From Stratiolaelaps scimitus (Eukaryota; Arthropoda; Arachnida; Mesostigmata; Laelapidae): a stretch of 64,000 nucleotides of DNA. Within the stretch, counting starts at the first letter, position 1, and each line of letters starts with the position of its first letter. The notes under the pieces were generated by a model. That model was not told the DNA's origin, did no database searches, and saw nothing but the letters and a program-made list of their open reading frames with translations. The DNA lies in NCBI GenBank assembly GCA_019614645.1, contig JABWDB010000004.1, positions 21,080,001 through 21,144,000 of the forward strand, read 5' to 3'. Below are positions 24,467-37,752 of the stretch, piece after piece. A program made the position numbers and the translations under genes.

Positions 24467-25424
24467 CTTACACCATGAAACGTACAAAAAAACGAACTAT
24501 AAACATGACGCCGACGTTGAGCTGTCAATAGCTTCACTAAGCCGAAAATGCTCATTGGCGCGGCTCCCTTATTCAGGTAGTACCATGCAACGACGATTTC
24601 AGCAAGCGATAACAAGAAAATTGCCCATTGTGAGTATTGCACATTATTTCATTCATAGAACGTTAGCTATGTCATTCGCTTGATATAAACTCAGCACAAT
24701 CATAAATGTGATATTCATGGAACACCGCCGCGCAGGTCCGGTGTCAAGGCGTCGCGTTTGTCGAAGACCTCGTCCACCTATAATCACTCCTAACCAAGCG
24801 TTGTTTGTGCGTAGGTTACTAACCAAGGTCCAGAATTTCCTATAATATTATTTGTGTAAAAATCCCACAGGGTCATGAACGCGGAGGATGAACCGATATA
24901 CCACTGGTATTCACTCGAATTTCGAGGAAGAGCATATTTGCACATTTGTACTTCTGCCAGCCTCAATTATTCTACCTGTCACATGAACTATTCGATTTTT
25001 TGTATGTTTTTTTTTGCTATTAGATGTGTTCCACAAAGTTCCCAACTTCTCACGTTTAGGTTCGAGCCGGTAAACCCTGCATTGCCGCTACGAGCCGCCG
25101 CACCACTCTGACACACTCAATCATACGAAGGCAAAAGCGGAGCACTTCGCTAGTTTGTGTAAGATTAAATCAACACGTATGATATCAATTCGGTCACTAC
25201 GATATGCCCGCTATTTTAGTCATTCAAGCTTCATTCCGATGATGTATCCGTCCTTCACCCCAGCCATATTTGCACATGCGCCATACTGTTCACGTCGGCG
25301 AGTCCACCGTGTTGCCGGCGTGACACAACCGATTACCAAATCGTCCGTCCGACACTTTCAAATTTCCCCGCGTCCCGCTCCTGCCCCTTCCCCTCAATGA
25401 AACTAGGTTTGTTGTGTCGCGAGC

Positions 25425-25485
25425 CCTCTTCTTCTTTTTCTCTCTCTATCTCTCTCTCTCTTCCTCTCCCTCTCTCTCTCTCTCT
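25425..25485. repeat. Pyrimidine-rich (CT) tract
   Basis: Nearly pure C/T run with long CT repeats, upstream of a candidate untranslated exon; such tracts often flank arthropod promoters. Confidence 0.8.
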
Positions 25486-25576
25486 GGCGCTGGTTGCCTC
25501 TCTCGCTCTCACTCATCTATTCTAATCTTGAGGCGAGTGGCGGCTGGCCCGTCTCGCGAATACCGTCGACCGACTC

Positions 25577-25664
25577 CCAGTTGTTCGTTACAGCAGGCGA
25601 TACAGGTCCTGCACCCCGACGAAAAAAGCCTTCTTCATTGATCATGCATGGTCTCCTCACTGAG
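25577..25664 (+). other. Candidate 5' untranslated exon (possibly of UCP4)
   Basis: A strong donor (CTGAG|GTGAGT, exon end 25664) follows a CT-rich promoter-like region. The next good plus-strand acceptor before the UCP4 start is TTATTGCAG at 27771. Splicing 25664 to 27772 would give UCP4 a two-part 5' UTR containing a short upstream frame (MHGLLTE). The left edge is arbitrary. Confidence 0.25.
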
Positions 25665-26012
25665 GTGAGTGGCGATACTGGACGTGCCGGCGTCGAAAGC
25701 CGATAACGACACCGATCGTGGATCGAGTGGGCTACGTGGAAAAGGCGGAGTAAACTTCGTTCCAACTGAACGTCCCCCCTCTCTGACTCCCGTTAGCAGT
25801 GTCCAGCTGTGTAGTGCGACACACTCGCGGCGGCGGCGGCGGCTATTGTGCTCTGGAGGATGTTGGCCTGCGCGCTTGTGCTTCCAGCGGCTGCGCCGCT
25901 GCTCGATAAAAGGCGCGGATCCACACGCGATGTAGCCCACTGGTGTAATTGAGCTTGACGATTATGGCCGTACACATCGAGCAGTGCACGCATAGAGAAT
26001 ATGTGTAGATAC

Positions 26013-26022
<10 letters not shown>

Positions 26023-26050
<28 letters not shown>

Positions 26051-26069
26051 ACGAATACATATATATATA
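26023..26069. repeat. TA microsatellite pair
   Basis: Two TA tracts separated by a GTATACGAATACA spacer. Confidence 0.85.
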
Positions 26070-26804
26070 TAATGGTGTAGGTGAGAGCAGAAAGATGACC
26101 ATGCAATCGAGAAAGTGAGACAACAACGGCGGGTTCATAGTCCACTCGCAGCGGGCAGTGGTGGTCGTTACCATTCGCGCCGCACTGGCCCCTCTCAACT
26201 GGTTTCGGGTGCACTTTCGAATTAGAACAACACGTTAAGGCAGTGCGCTCGCCGATGGCTCACTTCAGATTGGTTTGTTCTTGGGAGTTGGCAATTTTGC
26301 ATCGAATAGCACTAAACCTCTCTCTCTCTATCAATGTGTGCAGCGTGTGTGATCAGAATTATTTGCAATAGCTTAAGAGGGCGGACGACAATCTCCCCTA
26401 ATTCTGTTGTGCTTATAGTATTAGCTTGTGCTGTACGCATCGAGTCGGCCTCTCCTCCGGTGACCGATCAGCTGATCATTCAGGACAACCAGCGATTGCT
26501 TAATGTCTTCGGTGGCACGACGGTGGTGACCTTTACAATGTAGTGCCCTGGGCGCTGTTATCGCAGATGGGAAAATGCCCTTGTGGGTTTTTATTGGACG
26601 AAGAAAATACCGGCTCGATATGACAAGGTGCCGAATGGAAATGTAATATATTGCTCTCTTACTATGTGTGAATTTACCTTTGGATGGCCGTATGCGTGTC
26701 GAACGCCTAAAATGATACCACTGTTGGTGGTGGGACACAGTGAGCAGGTCAATCATAGTGGTTGCGCCAGAACGAAACTCGGAAAGCTCGATCGGTCACC
26801 GCGT

Positions 26805-27128
26805 CTAGTTTGCGGTCGGATCTGAAAAATTGTCTGAACAACCTGAAGCTGAGGCAGGTTTCTCTCCTCGTTCGACAGCGACTGTTGAGATTTTGTCCGC
26901 GTCATGCGGCGTGAATTCGGCGTGAGTCACAACAACGTCCTTGCTGCCGGTCGAAATTAATTTCGGAACGTGTACGCAATCGCAGTGTTCTCTTAGTGTA
27001 CTCCAGACGATCTCTGGGTTGATCTTTTTCCTTGGGTGAAAATATCTTAATGGGACGCTTTGCAACAGAAGGCCGAGATAGCTAGCACACAGAGTAGCTC
27101 GTGTGAGGTTTTTATCCACCTGAGACAT
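26805..27128 (-). CDS. Hypothetical minus-strand ORF, doubtful
   Basis: From ATG at 27126-27128 a 107-residue frame runs to TAG. The sequence (MSQVDKNLTRATLCASYLGL, later HPRKKINPEIVWSTLREHCD) is not low-complexity and could be a terminal exon entered at the acceptor-like TGTCTCAG inside it. No family is recognised, no upstream exon is visible, and the open frame continues upstream into a TA-derived stretch, which argues for chance. Confidence 0.18.
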   Translation of the reverse strand: MSQVDKNLTRATLCASYLGLLLQSVPLRYFHPRKKINPEIVWSTLREHCDCVHVPKLISTGSKDVVVTHAEFTPHDADKISTVAVERGEKPASASGCSDNFSDPTAN

Positions 27129-28001
27129 ATCCACCACACTTAGTAAAAGTTTACGGATCGAGATACAAACACAAGTATATATATATATATTGTTATCCTT
27201 AGTTAGTGCGTCATCGGAGTTAGTTGGTGCGCGTATAGGAGTTAGGTGCGTCAAACGACCGGTCGGTCAGCAACCGCCGCAAGTCACGGTAGTAATGATA
27301 TTAAGAGCCCCCTAAACTCTTTACGAGAGGACAGCGCTTCCCTTTCTGCTTTCATCCGGTAGTTCTCGTTTATGAAAATGTTGACAATGAGTGATTAAGG
27401 CCATTTATCAATTCTGCACAGGTATAAACTTATACAATAACGCCGAATGAACGCATGAATAGGGTTTATCTGCGATTTCGGGTTTTCAGTCGTTCACAAA
27501 TATAGTATGTTCGAGGTGACTTATAATTATATGGGAGATAAATGTAAGGGCCTGAGACGATGATTTGACGCGGCCGTCGTTCACTGCAACCTGTACATAG
27601 AAGTTATGTGCATTTGTTAGCTTATACCTAGGTTCATACACACATACTCAGTTCGCATTTATTCTACTTCGGTCTATTCCATGCTGGTGTTCGCTGCTAT
27701 GAGCCTATCAGACTCATCGATTTGATAGGTACTAACTGTTTCGTCTATTCTGCCTGATTTCGTTATTGCAGCAATTCCTCCGATAGGCCGTGGGCAGTGT
27801 CACATCGGTGGCCTCCTTGAATCCTGAACCCCAATCCCAATTTCATTCCCATCATCTGCCGCCTCCATCATCAACCTTCACCTATATGTGGGTCCGAAAT
27901 TTGGCAACCCCCCAAATTTTGACAGCTTGCTTTCACTTCGCAAACGGTCACGTTGCTTAACGACTTTCTAAAGCTGTAGTCCAGCTATCTGCGGTGCAGC
28001 A

Positions 28002-29237
28002 ATGGCGTCGTCGATCACACGAATACAAACATCAACGTACGGGAAATTCGAGGATTTTCAGTACAAATACGCCCTGTCGATTTGTGCAGCGTCTATAGCT
28101 GAGACAGTTACCTATCCGTTAGATATTGTCAAGACGCGATTACAAGTTCAAGGCGAGGACCTAGCCCGAGGAGTGAAGATCGCCAAGCCCAAAGGATTCT
28201 TCAGTCTTGGAATAGGTAGGTGTTTTTTATGTTGCCAGGTTAAGAACGAAAGCAGTAGGCTTACAGTAGAGTAAAATGTAACATTAGCGTTAGGGAAAAA
28301 TAGCTGCCCGTTAGGAACGAATCGGATTCATAGTTGAGCATCGGCTCCTTCAACTGTGAGTGTACCTCAATTGTTAACCTATTTTTTCCTATTTTTACAC
28401 TTATATATATATATACCCCACGGTGAGGCTACTTTTGCACAACAGATATGAAATTTACACCCAGCACATGTGGTTTATTCAAACTTCTACTTTGCAGGAA
28501 TTGTCCGTAACGAGGGAGTACTCCAGCTATGGCGGGGTATTCCACCTGCGATCTACCGACATTTTGTCTACAGCGGATGTCGGATGACGGTTTACGAGGG
28601 TGTACGTGACATCTACTTGTCTGACGCTAATCAGTCTAATCAGGTGCTGAAAAGCCTTTGCGTGGGCGTGTTCGCTGGTGCATTAGGCCAGTTTTTGGCT
28701 AGTCCTGTCGATCTGGTTAAGGTACGCATGCAAATGGAGGGCCGAAGACGCCTGCAAGGCCTTCCCCCTCGGGTCACGAGTACGTCACAGGCTTTGCGGG
28801 ACACGTTGCGCGAGGGTGGCGTTCGCGGCCTGTGGAAAGGTTGGGCGCCCAACGTCTACCGAGCTGCCCTGGTCAATCTCGGAGACCTGACGACGTACGA
28901 TCGTGCAAAACGATTAATCCTCGCCAACACGAGCCTCGAAGACAACTACGTGAGCCACTCGTTGGCCTCGTGCTGCTCAGGCTTCGTCGCCGCTATCCTC
29001 GGGACACCGGCCGACGTCATCCGAACGCGTGTGATGAATCAGCCAACAGACGACAAGGGTCACGGCGTGCTGTACAAATCATCGACGGACTGCCTCGTGA
29101 AGACGTTCAAAAAGGAAGGCTTTTTCGCACTGTACAAGGGCTTTATTCCCATCTGGGCTCGAATGGCCCCTTGGTCGTTCACGTTCTGGGTGTCGTACGA
29201 AGAGCTGAGAAGAATAGCTGGAGTCAAAAGTTTTTAG
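28002..29237 (+). CDS. UCP4: Mitochondrial uncoupling protein 4 (SLC25A27 family)
   Basis: Two exons, 28002-28215 (donor ATAG|GTAGGT) and 28498-29237 (acceptor TTTGCAG, stop TAG), encode 317 residues, close to the 323 of human UCP4. All three mitochondrial-carrier signatures are present: PLDIVK at residue 39, PVDLVK at 141 and PADVIR at 242. UCP4-specific stretches such as LWRGIPPAIYRHFVYSG, GKGWAPN-like WKGWAPNVYRAALVN and LGTPADVIRTRVMNQP separate it from UCP1-3, UCP5 and other SLC25 carriers. It sits in the inner mitochondrial membrane with six helices; the family is linked to mild uncoupling and to substrate exchange in nerve cells. The start is the first ATG after stops in frame. It is free-standing, with a possible upstream untranslated exon at 25577-25664. 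No lesions are seen. Confidence 0.95.
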
Positions 29238-31045
29238 GCGACAAGCATAGAAGACCTCGTCGACGAAGAGGCCTAACTTCGAGGCAAACCCAATATATGC
29301 TTATTATGCCATTCACGACGTCTGGCTGAAAACACCAAATGACAACACAACGTGCCACCGACGTATGTCGTTCGTCGCGATAGTTCTCTGTTTCAAAATC
29401 GAGGAGGACACACGTTCGGACGCTCTATTTTTTGCTGGTCGTTCTTGCTCTGTGGCAATTTGCATGTGTGCTTGTCGATTGCGCGGTGTCCGAGCGGCGG
29501 TTTTGAAACGTGCGCCGCTTCTTTGGGTCAACAACAACACAGCATATTGTTAATTATATAGTCGGTGATGGCGGTGTATGTATGTTTTGGATGTGAAACA
29601 AACATCTGTTTCGGTAGGCCCGACCTCTCCCTCGAGCGACGCAGAGCCGAGCAATTCGTCAATGGCAGCTCAATCTGTGGAATATCTCGGAGTAGCCAAA
29701 GCGCGTATGGATTGGCGTGACGCCAATTATCAATTAGTCGTGATGTGTGCAATAACTATCGTTCATGTTGAAATTTCCCTTTAACAATTCTCCACAACGG
29801 ATACTTGGCTTGGGTAAACCCTAATCGAGTGTGCTATGAACAAATGACAATGCCGCAGGCGTCGTATGCGCATGCAAGTATACATTTACACAAGTTGAAA
29901 TGGGAGGTTTAAGTCCGAGTGATTGCATGAAAGATTGCCAATTACAAAAAAAATACGAGAAATTTCAACACGATGGAGTCTTGGATGGCCAAGGCAACAT
30001 TAGAAACACATTGCGACTACGTCATCTGTTTGTACCTGATCAGTTATCGGCAGTCATACATAAGTAGTGTTAGACAGATATATATATATATACATATGAC
30101 TTTAGTAATGTTGGGCAGTTGCTTGCCTTGTTTTCCATCCTTACTTTTACGTGAGGTAGTTCACGATAGAGAGTTTGTTCGTTGAGAAACACAACCGTGA
30201 GGCTAAGTCATTATTAAATAAATAAAACAACAACACAACGCCCCGTCTTCAATGTTACTGGTGTTATTGTTGTTGTTGTGCTAATCTAGGTTGCTATTTG
30301 TATTTATATGATTTCGATGTGCGACCAAAATTCTGTTAAAAGTGGATTCAAGAAAGTGGATGTTTACGAAATAGAAGCTGACAAATTGTAGCCAGGAAAT
30401 CACGATGTCTGGTGATACGCTCCGCCGATTGAACAAAAGTGGTGACGTGATGACACAATATTGATATATACATATATATATATATATATATACAGTGAAA
30501 CACTGATCGTAAATTTTCTAATTATAATAATATTACTGTTGTGATGGTGATTATTCGTTCGGGAATCCGTACTGCATTGCCTTGTATAGGGCCAACTGAA
30601 GGTAGTGTTTCGTTCGCTCGATGCTCATGTGTTACTTCAATATTGTTCTGTTATTGTTGCCTCTGTTGTTATTGTTGTTGTTGCTGCTGAAACATATCGG
30701 ATAGAAATATGAATCAAATACACTCACACCGGGATGATCATCGCTTTTTTGCATAATTTACAACTTTATATATTATCATTTTTGCATTGTACTATTTTTA
30801 CATATATAGTCATAATTAGCAGAGTCATAACTATTACATAGTAATTAGACTTAAGGTGTCGATCAAAAGATTGCTACCCGGTGGAAAACAGTAGGTCTAC
30901 GGTCAGTGAAAAATGCTGATCCTATTTGCGTCTTATCTGTCTAGCAATCTCTTGATCAGCCCACATCTCGTATGGAGCAAGTACTATGTGTAGCAATTGG
31001 TGTGAAGCTGGAGCCTCCATCAGAACCAGAGGAACAAGGAGAGCG

Positions 31046-31076
<31 letters not shown>

Positions 31077-32259
31077 CTGCGTTAGACGAGCGTGAGTTGT
31101 ACTTATATGATTGCCACGATGTCAGTTTTTTTGTCAACAAGTGAAGACGTTTTAAAATTCATTGAAAGTGCGAGCCCAATCAATAAAAGGGCGGCTGAGG
31201 GGCAGACGACAATTACTAGCCGAAACCAATAACCTGATCTAGCTGGCGGAAGAAAAGCGAACGAGAACACAATGCGACAATGATTACCTTGAGCTTTCAG
31301 AGGAGGGCCTCCTTAGCGGCCACGTTGGCTGTTTGGCGAAGCCCACCCTCAATGCACACAATTCAGACGAACATCAATATCATGCGGGGATATCAAACTA
31401 GGAGATCGATACAACCAGTAGTACCCCGCGATGTAGCGGACTCGTTGCGCCGCTGCAGTTGGCACTGACTGCAGCCGAACAGACACAAATAAGTAAATCA
31501 ATAAATTCGTAGATAGATATATGGGAAATTGATGGAGAAATGCATGCGAATAAATTTTACTAGTAGTTCAATAAAGACGAAATAATGACGTGTTGAAATG
31601 TTTCATTTTTGAATCACCTCGACAATTGCCGTCTCGGTTGCCGACCAGAGATCGCGCGAGTTTAGCGATGAATGTCGTCACCTGTCAAATATAATCATCT
31701 GATCAGTGGATATGAATCGTTTACGTTTGCGTGTTCAACGTCTAGATAACGACGTCGTTCATGCGTTTAATCGAGACTAGAAAATCATTTGTCATTTTAG
31801 TAAATGTTACTAAATTACGTGATGTCGAGTTTTCGCTGCTGAAGGTGATCAGGAATCTTCAAATTGCCTAATTCCTTTGGTCCGCCTATCGGTTTGCCGA
31901 TCCACTTTGAGTGCATGATATATATATATATATATATATATATATTGAGAGAGACAGAGAAACAGTTGACTGGCATTAGGGTCGTTCTTAAGGTTACAGC
32001 GAAGCAGCAGCTTCTACTTGCTACGGTTATCCTGTCCCCCTTATGGAATCCTGTCAAATCAACGGCCTCAGCTCCCTATACTAGCATTTTTCGAAGCCAA
32101 AATCAGATATTCAGATCACAGTTAGCTCTAAAACAAAGGAACTATGTTTCGCTCAGCCTCTCTGAGCGTTTTCCGCTTGCTGATTTTGTTGGGGTCTACA
32201 ATTCGAGAGCCATTGATTGAAGTTGTTGACACACGCCAGTCGTTCAAAGAAGATCACCC
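29238..32259. other. Intergenic, no gene recognised
   Basis: AT-rich with TA tracts at about 30078-30092, 30468-30492, 31047-31062 (followed by a GA run) and 31917-31945. A late AATAAATAAAA cluster at about 30217-30227 could serve the UCP4 transcript, though it is 1 kb past the stop. Short open frames here are composed partly of TA repeats. Confidence 0.5.
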
Positions 32260-32393
32260 GCTGCGGTGGTTTGGACCGCTAAGCAACTGGCTGTCGGAAG
32301 CCGCAGGTTCGAGCCCCGCTTTGTAGTGACATATATGAGAGCTTAAGCATTGTAAAATTGCAGCTCCTTTAATAAACCATTAAACCTTTATCC
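32260..32393 (+). repeat. SINE-like element, near-complete copy
   Basis: Head GCGGTGGTTTGGACCGCTAA, hairpin with GTCGGAAGCCG, B-box GGTTCGAGCCCCG at 32306-32318, body TGACATATATGAGAGCTTAA and GCATTGTAAAATTGCAGCTC, then TTTAATAAACC. It pairs closely with the copy at 4495-4640. Confidence 0.7.
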
Positions 32394-33131
32394 CATTTGG
32401 CAGTTTGCCCCGGATTAAGAACGGCAAGCATTGGTCGTTCGCATCTTTTTCTCATGTATAATAATAGCCTTCAATCGCACGGCATTAATTTTATTCCGGT
32501 GATAGACCGAGGGAGTGTTTTTTTTTGCATGGTATCCACTATCAGCATATCGTGATATGCGTCCATTAATGACACAGTCATTACAGTTGGTAGAAATGTT
32601 TCATAGTTTATTGAAGAACATCATGTCAATATGAATTGTCTTGATTGGTTTGAAATTGTTTGTCATGTTGATTATTTGCATATATATATGTATATATATT
32701 TAAATCTCGAATATTGTTGTTCCTGTCTTGTTCCTCGTATAAACCTTTCGGTATTTGCATCACATTCGCGTATACGTAAGGTAATGCACTAAATATTAAG
32801 ACAAGCAAATTCGAAGAGTAAAATGGCTAAGTACAGTTCATGTTAGATAAATTTCTTTCGAACTCAATTGAACACGACTCATATAGTCCACGTACACATC
32901 CGGAGCCGAGGAAGACTACTCGCCGAAACCAAACAAGAGCTAAGCTAGCAAGTTCTACTCTATTCGTGCGGCTCAGAATCGCTGCAGCAAAGGTCGACAA
33001 CAGCGGTTTCGGCCCTGAAAAGGTGGACATCGGTTGTCGGTGTCAATGTTCGGCTGCTGTTACTGGCTGGCTTGCGCCAACTCGAGTTGGAGTAGACAGG
33101 CAGATTTCGTCTTCCGTAGTTCCCACCATAC

Positions 33132-36100
33132 TTATTGTAGGAGGTCCTTGTTGAGGAAGTACTCGCCAAGATGGACGTCTGTGAACTTGTCAAGGTTCGT
33201 GATTAGTCGCTCGATGTGAGCGATGGATTCCACCTGCTCATTTAGGAAGGTGCCCTCAATGAAGTCTTGCAGCTGCAATCGCGGTGTCAAAACGATGTAG
33301 AGAAGCTGGTTAGATTCATCATGCGGGGCAATGTTGGTCTTTATACCTCCATTTGATCAATAACCTATAAAAAAGCTATAACTCTCTTACGGCACCTGTT
33401 AATTCTGAAGTACAGCATACACATGACGGCACATACTCACACATTCATATAAATATATTGTAAACTTATGAAAGTTCAACTAGATTAGACTATATACATT
33501 TAATACCTATTGTATATTTCGTGCGGGGCCTTTGTGAGTCCCACACTAGTATTGTTGGTGTAAACCGTCCAACACGTATGTGCATCATGCATTCCCATAA
33601 TCCCCCTCCAAAACAAAAATACCTATTGTACAAACAATATCGACACAGAGAACACCGTCCACGCGAACGGCCCAATAAATGACAAAGGTTACCTGTGGGT
33701 CGTGGCAGTCGTGCTCAGCGGCCCTGTGCAGGCCATGAAGCTCGTTGTTGACCCTGTTCTCGAGGTCGAGAGCAGCCTGCAGAGCCTCTCGGGCAGTCTT
33801 CCACGAGACAACGTTCGGCATCTATCATACAATACAACAGACAAGCAAATCAGTTGGATGACTTCCGTAATTGCTCTTGGGGCAAAACAAGCTATTTCAA
33901 AGGCATCGGGAGAGGTTGCTGAAACGAAGTTTCATCAATATCTTGTCGATAGTATGAAGATTCCAACAAACTGTTGAATTCATAAACACTGTGCTGCAAA
34001 CACTGACAAGCCTCCATGTGTGCGTTATATGGAACTACACGGTGAACTTAGCTCATCTTTATTGTTCATACCTCTTTTGTTACACAACAGTGCTAATTAC
34101 TATGATTATTGCTCACCCCTTACACTTAGCTACATTTCGTTGTGCTGTTGTTACCCATCGTTTACGGCGACATAACAGCGAGAGTAGGCAGATGTCTTAA
34201 CAATTTGAACATGAGCTCTACGTCAATGAGTACTTACTCCAACGTTGATATTCCCGATGGTGCCACCTCGCGAATTGACGTAGTTAATGATCTTCTGTCC
34301 GTGTTCGCGTTCCTCGTCCGAGTTGTGCAGGAAGAACTTCGCGAACCCCTTGCGGGCAACCTATGACAAATATAAACAATCATAGTAGTAACATACAAAC
34401 GAGAAGAGTAATAAGAATTCGGTGATTGTGTATCTAACCCTACTCAGATGGTGACATACGTAAAAATCGTTTGCTATTACATGAATGCGCCTATCACAAG
34501 GTACGGCTGACGTTCACCGGCGGGCCAGCGTCTGTTCGCGTCGACAAGAACAATTTCCTACCGAACCGGCTGTTGGAAAACCACTAAGATTCCACAAGCA
34601 CGATTCTCAATCAATCAGCCAGTTTAATAGCAAATCCGCCTAAATGATGCTGCTGGTCATCACTGAAGCGTTCCGCTTTGCCGTGCTCAAGCCGGGGTCA
34701 CCAAAGGCCAAAGATGTAAGTTCTCCCTTGAATAATATGCAATTATGAATTATATCTAAATAGATACTCAATTTTAGTTTTGGGAGGAAATATGTCCGAA
34801 GTTTCTCATCTACCTGATTGCTGTCGAAGTGTGCGGCCATCTGCTGATAAACGAGCGAGGCGTGCATCTCGAGGTTCATTTGGGCCCGAAGACCGACGAG
34901 ACAGGCTTCTTCCAAGACATACTTGTTCACGCTGTCGCCGGGCGTGTCGTTGTCTACATTGGACAGAGAAATATTGCAAGTTTAGCTTAAAATACCAACT
35001 TAAAATACTCAAATCAAATTGTAGGACCAATTGCGTGCTCTACACGCCAAGCTATACACTGAAATAACTGACAATATCGAAGCAATATATATATAAATAT
35101 ACACATAATAATAAATAATATATTTATTATGTTATTTATTAAAAAAATATATTCTTTATTATTTCTCCCCCAACATCATGATTTCTGAAGTCGCCCTAGT
35201 TCCCACCGAGGCGACGGTATGGCCGTGTATATATAATAGATCTAATACACTATCTTTCTAAATTGTATGGCTCTTCTTCTCTCCGTTTGACCCAAATGTC
35301 ATTTTAACCTCCTAATTCGTTGAGGACGTAAACACTTGCCAATGTTTGCCAGTAAGTTTCTCCATTGTCCCTCATCGGAGTCACATTGCGCTATTATAGT
35401 AAAGCAATGTATGTCCCTGTGCCTTGATGCCCACTCGAGAAATCATCAATTAACAGCACCGCAAATGAGTGGATCCATAGATGGAACACCTTCATTGATT
35501 CACTCAGTGAGGTTTTTATTGACGGAAGTGCATTAGTAAAATACACAAATTCTCGTATAAGTAATAGTATAAGATCTTTGATACATCGTAGTACGAGTAC
35601 ATTGTATGCCCGTGTATAGCTGTCGAACGCCCGTTCTGACCCCCGAAGGAATAATTGTCAGGGCAAATTGGAACTTCGAGCCAAGGGATCGATTATGAAC
35701 GAAGGAACTGCCTCAACTTACCTACGGCCCTAGCTGAACGCCTGACCACCTCCTCCTTTTGTGGTGTCTCACTATTTCCGCCAACCTCTCCAAACCATAT
35801 AGATGAAGCTGCCAACGCGACCAATCATTTCAACACGTTACTTAGTGATTCAGTTTCTCGGCAAAATTTCAAAAATAAATCTGCCCGCCACTAGTGCTAA
35901 CTTCGCTTAGCTAACTTAAGCGTACGGCTGACCTGTTTGTATATTGAATTCAGCTGTTCCACTTTCAAGTAGCTGGACCATTTTCAACGGGTGATTGTGA
36001 TGTAGCAATCTCTACCACACCAGAGATGGTCTTCTATTCTATGGATCTATGGATTGAGCTTCCTACAAAAGCGATTCAATGTCCACAAGTTCAATCCGAG

Positions 36101-36941
36101 TCAAGGAAGCAGCGACACTGGAAGTACAGATTTCTTCCAGTCGCGATACGGCCCCATTGCTTGGAAAGCGTTTGGCTGTGCGGGTTCATGGCAGGGTAAC
36201 GCGTGATGCCAACTCTTAAGCCGATAGCCAAGCCCAAAAGGGAAGCTGGAAGATCAGCAGCCGAGTCAGTCGCCGACAGCCTGCGTAAACGATATCGTCA
36301 GTCACAATCGGAGTAGAGCCTGGTGACTCAATCAGGGAAGAAACCTCCACGAGAGTCAGGCATCGTCAGCGAACGCAGTTATCATTCGCTCTCGCGGTTG
36401 ACCATGCATCGTCTGTATTGCACATTACGTCGACCACGTCGCCAACGACCGTCATGTGACCTCTGTACCGGCTGGTCAAGATGGAAGACTCGAATCTCCG
36501 AACTTGCCTTTAAGAAACCCAGTGAGCGATTTCACTATGGACGATCAGCTTAAAGGGCACACCATACAATGTGTGGATAAACAATCACATCCAAGCGATT
36601 GTATTTTTGAGTATCGATCATACCAATGCAATTGTCCGAGAGAGAAAATGCGAACGCAGAAGCAATGATACACGATACTGGTAATCAACGGCATTAATCT
36701 TAAGCAGACTTTTGTACGGCCTGAATGTGTCACTGCTGTTATAATCGCTTGATTAGTACTACTATTTGAGAACGTCATTGGATATAGGTGGGTGTGCTCC
36801 CCGTGCTCGAGTGTGCTCTGAGGATAATTCCGACTAGACAATTAGCAGACAAATGACACAACCGAACGCAAAATCACCTGTGAGCAAAACTACCATGTCA
36901 TATTACCAACTAGCTAAGAACTAACTTTATTAATAAAGCCC

Positions 36942-36979
<38 letters not shown>

Positions 36980-37710
36980 TATATCATTGACATTCTCATT
37001 TTCTACATCTGCACTGGTGATATGCGATACAGATTTGCTAGGTATGAAAAACGCGGCGACTTTCTACCAGGGGCCTTCCTTGGCCCAATCACAATGCTAC
37101 CAGACCCGTTTATACCTAGTATAATGTGTAACAAGCTCTTTTGCGCCGCGTTCGCTATTCGCTGCATTAGCACTCACTCGTACACGAGTAGTTCACTATC
37201 GCGATAAATGATCACAAGAGCTATCTCCCTATCTCAGCACCTATCACCTCATCTCCGCGTTCTTGTCGTTTTCGCGGAACAGAACCGCCATAGTCATCAG
37301 TATCGTCACCATCGAATGTTCGATCTGCTGATGTCGCTTCTCATCGCTTTGCTGACACGCCATGTCGTCGGCTGCCGCCGTCCGGCCCTACTTTGTGGCA
37401 ATTCAATTTGACTCGGGCGTTATTTTTCGCTGACGAGGTGGCCACTAGCTGCCGCCTGTTGAACTTTGAGCCCCTTGCTCATATTTGCCCTCTCGGTGGC
37501 TTATTCGCCGGAGATTTGTCAAGCGTCAATGAATGAATGAGTGTGCCAAAGATCAGCAGCCCCCTAAGAGATTTCGTTTTTTTTTGAAAGGGGAAATCCG
37601 ATCTCGCTGGGCTTAATTACCGATGGCCACAACAAAACAATGACATCGTACGTTTCCATGCGGTGCCCTGATCTGCTTGGGAGGCCGTACTTGTGAAAAT
37701 CATCATGAGT

Positions 37711-37752
<42 letters not shown>

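Larger units (their letters stand above)
21415..25424. other. Intergenic, no gene supported
   Basis: Several short open frames (for example 22072-22221 and 23382-23759) lack family resemblance. A good donor follows a short ATG frame at about 23549-23584 (GGACGC|GTGAGT), but no partner exon is evident. Holds a TA tract and one degenerate SINE-like copy. Confidence 0.4.
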
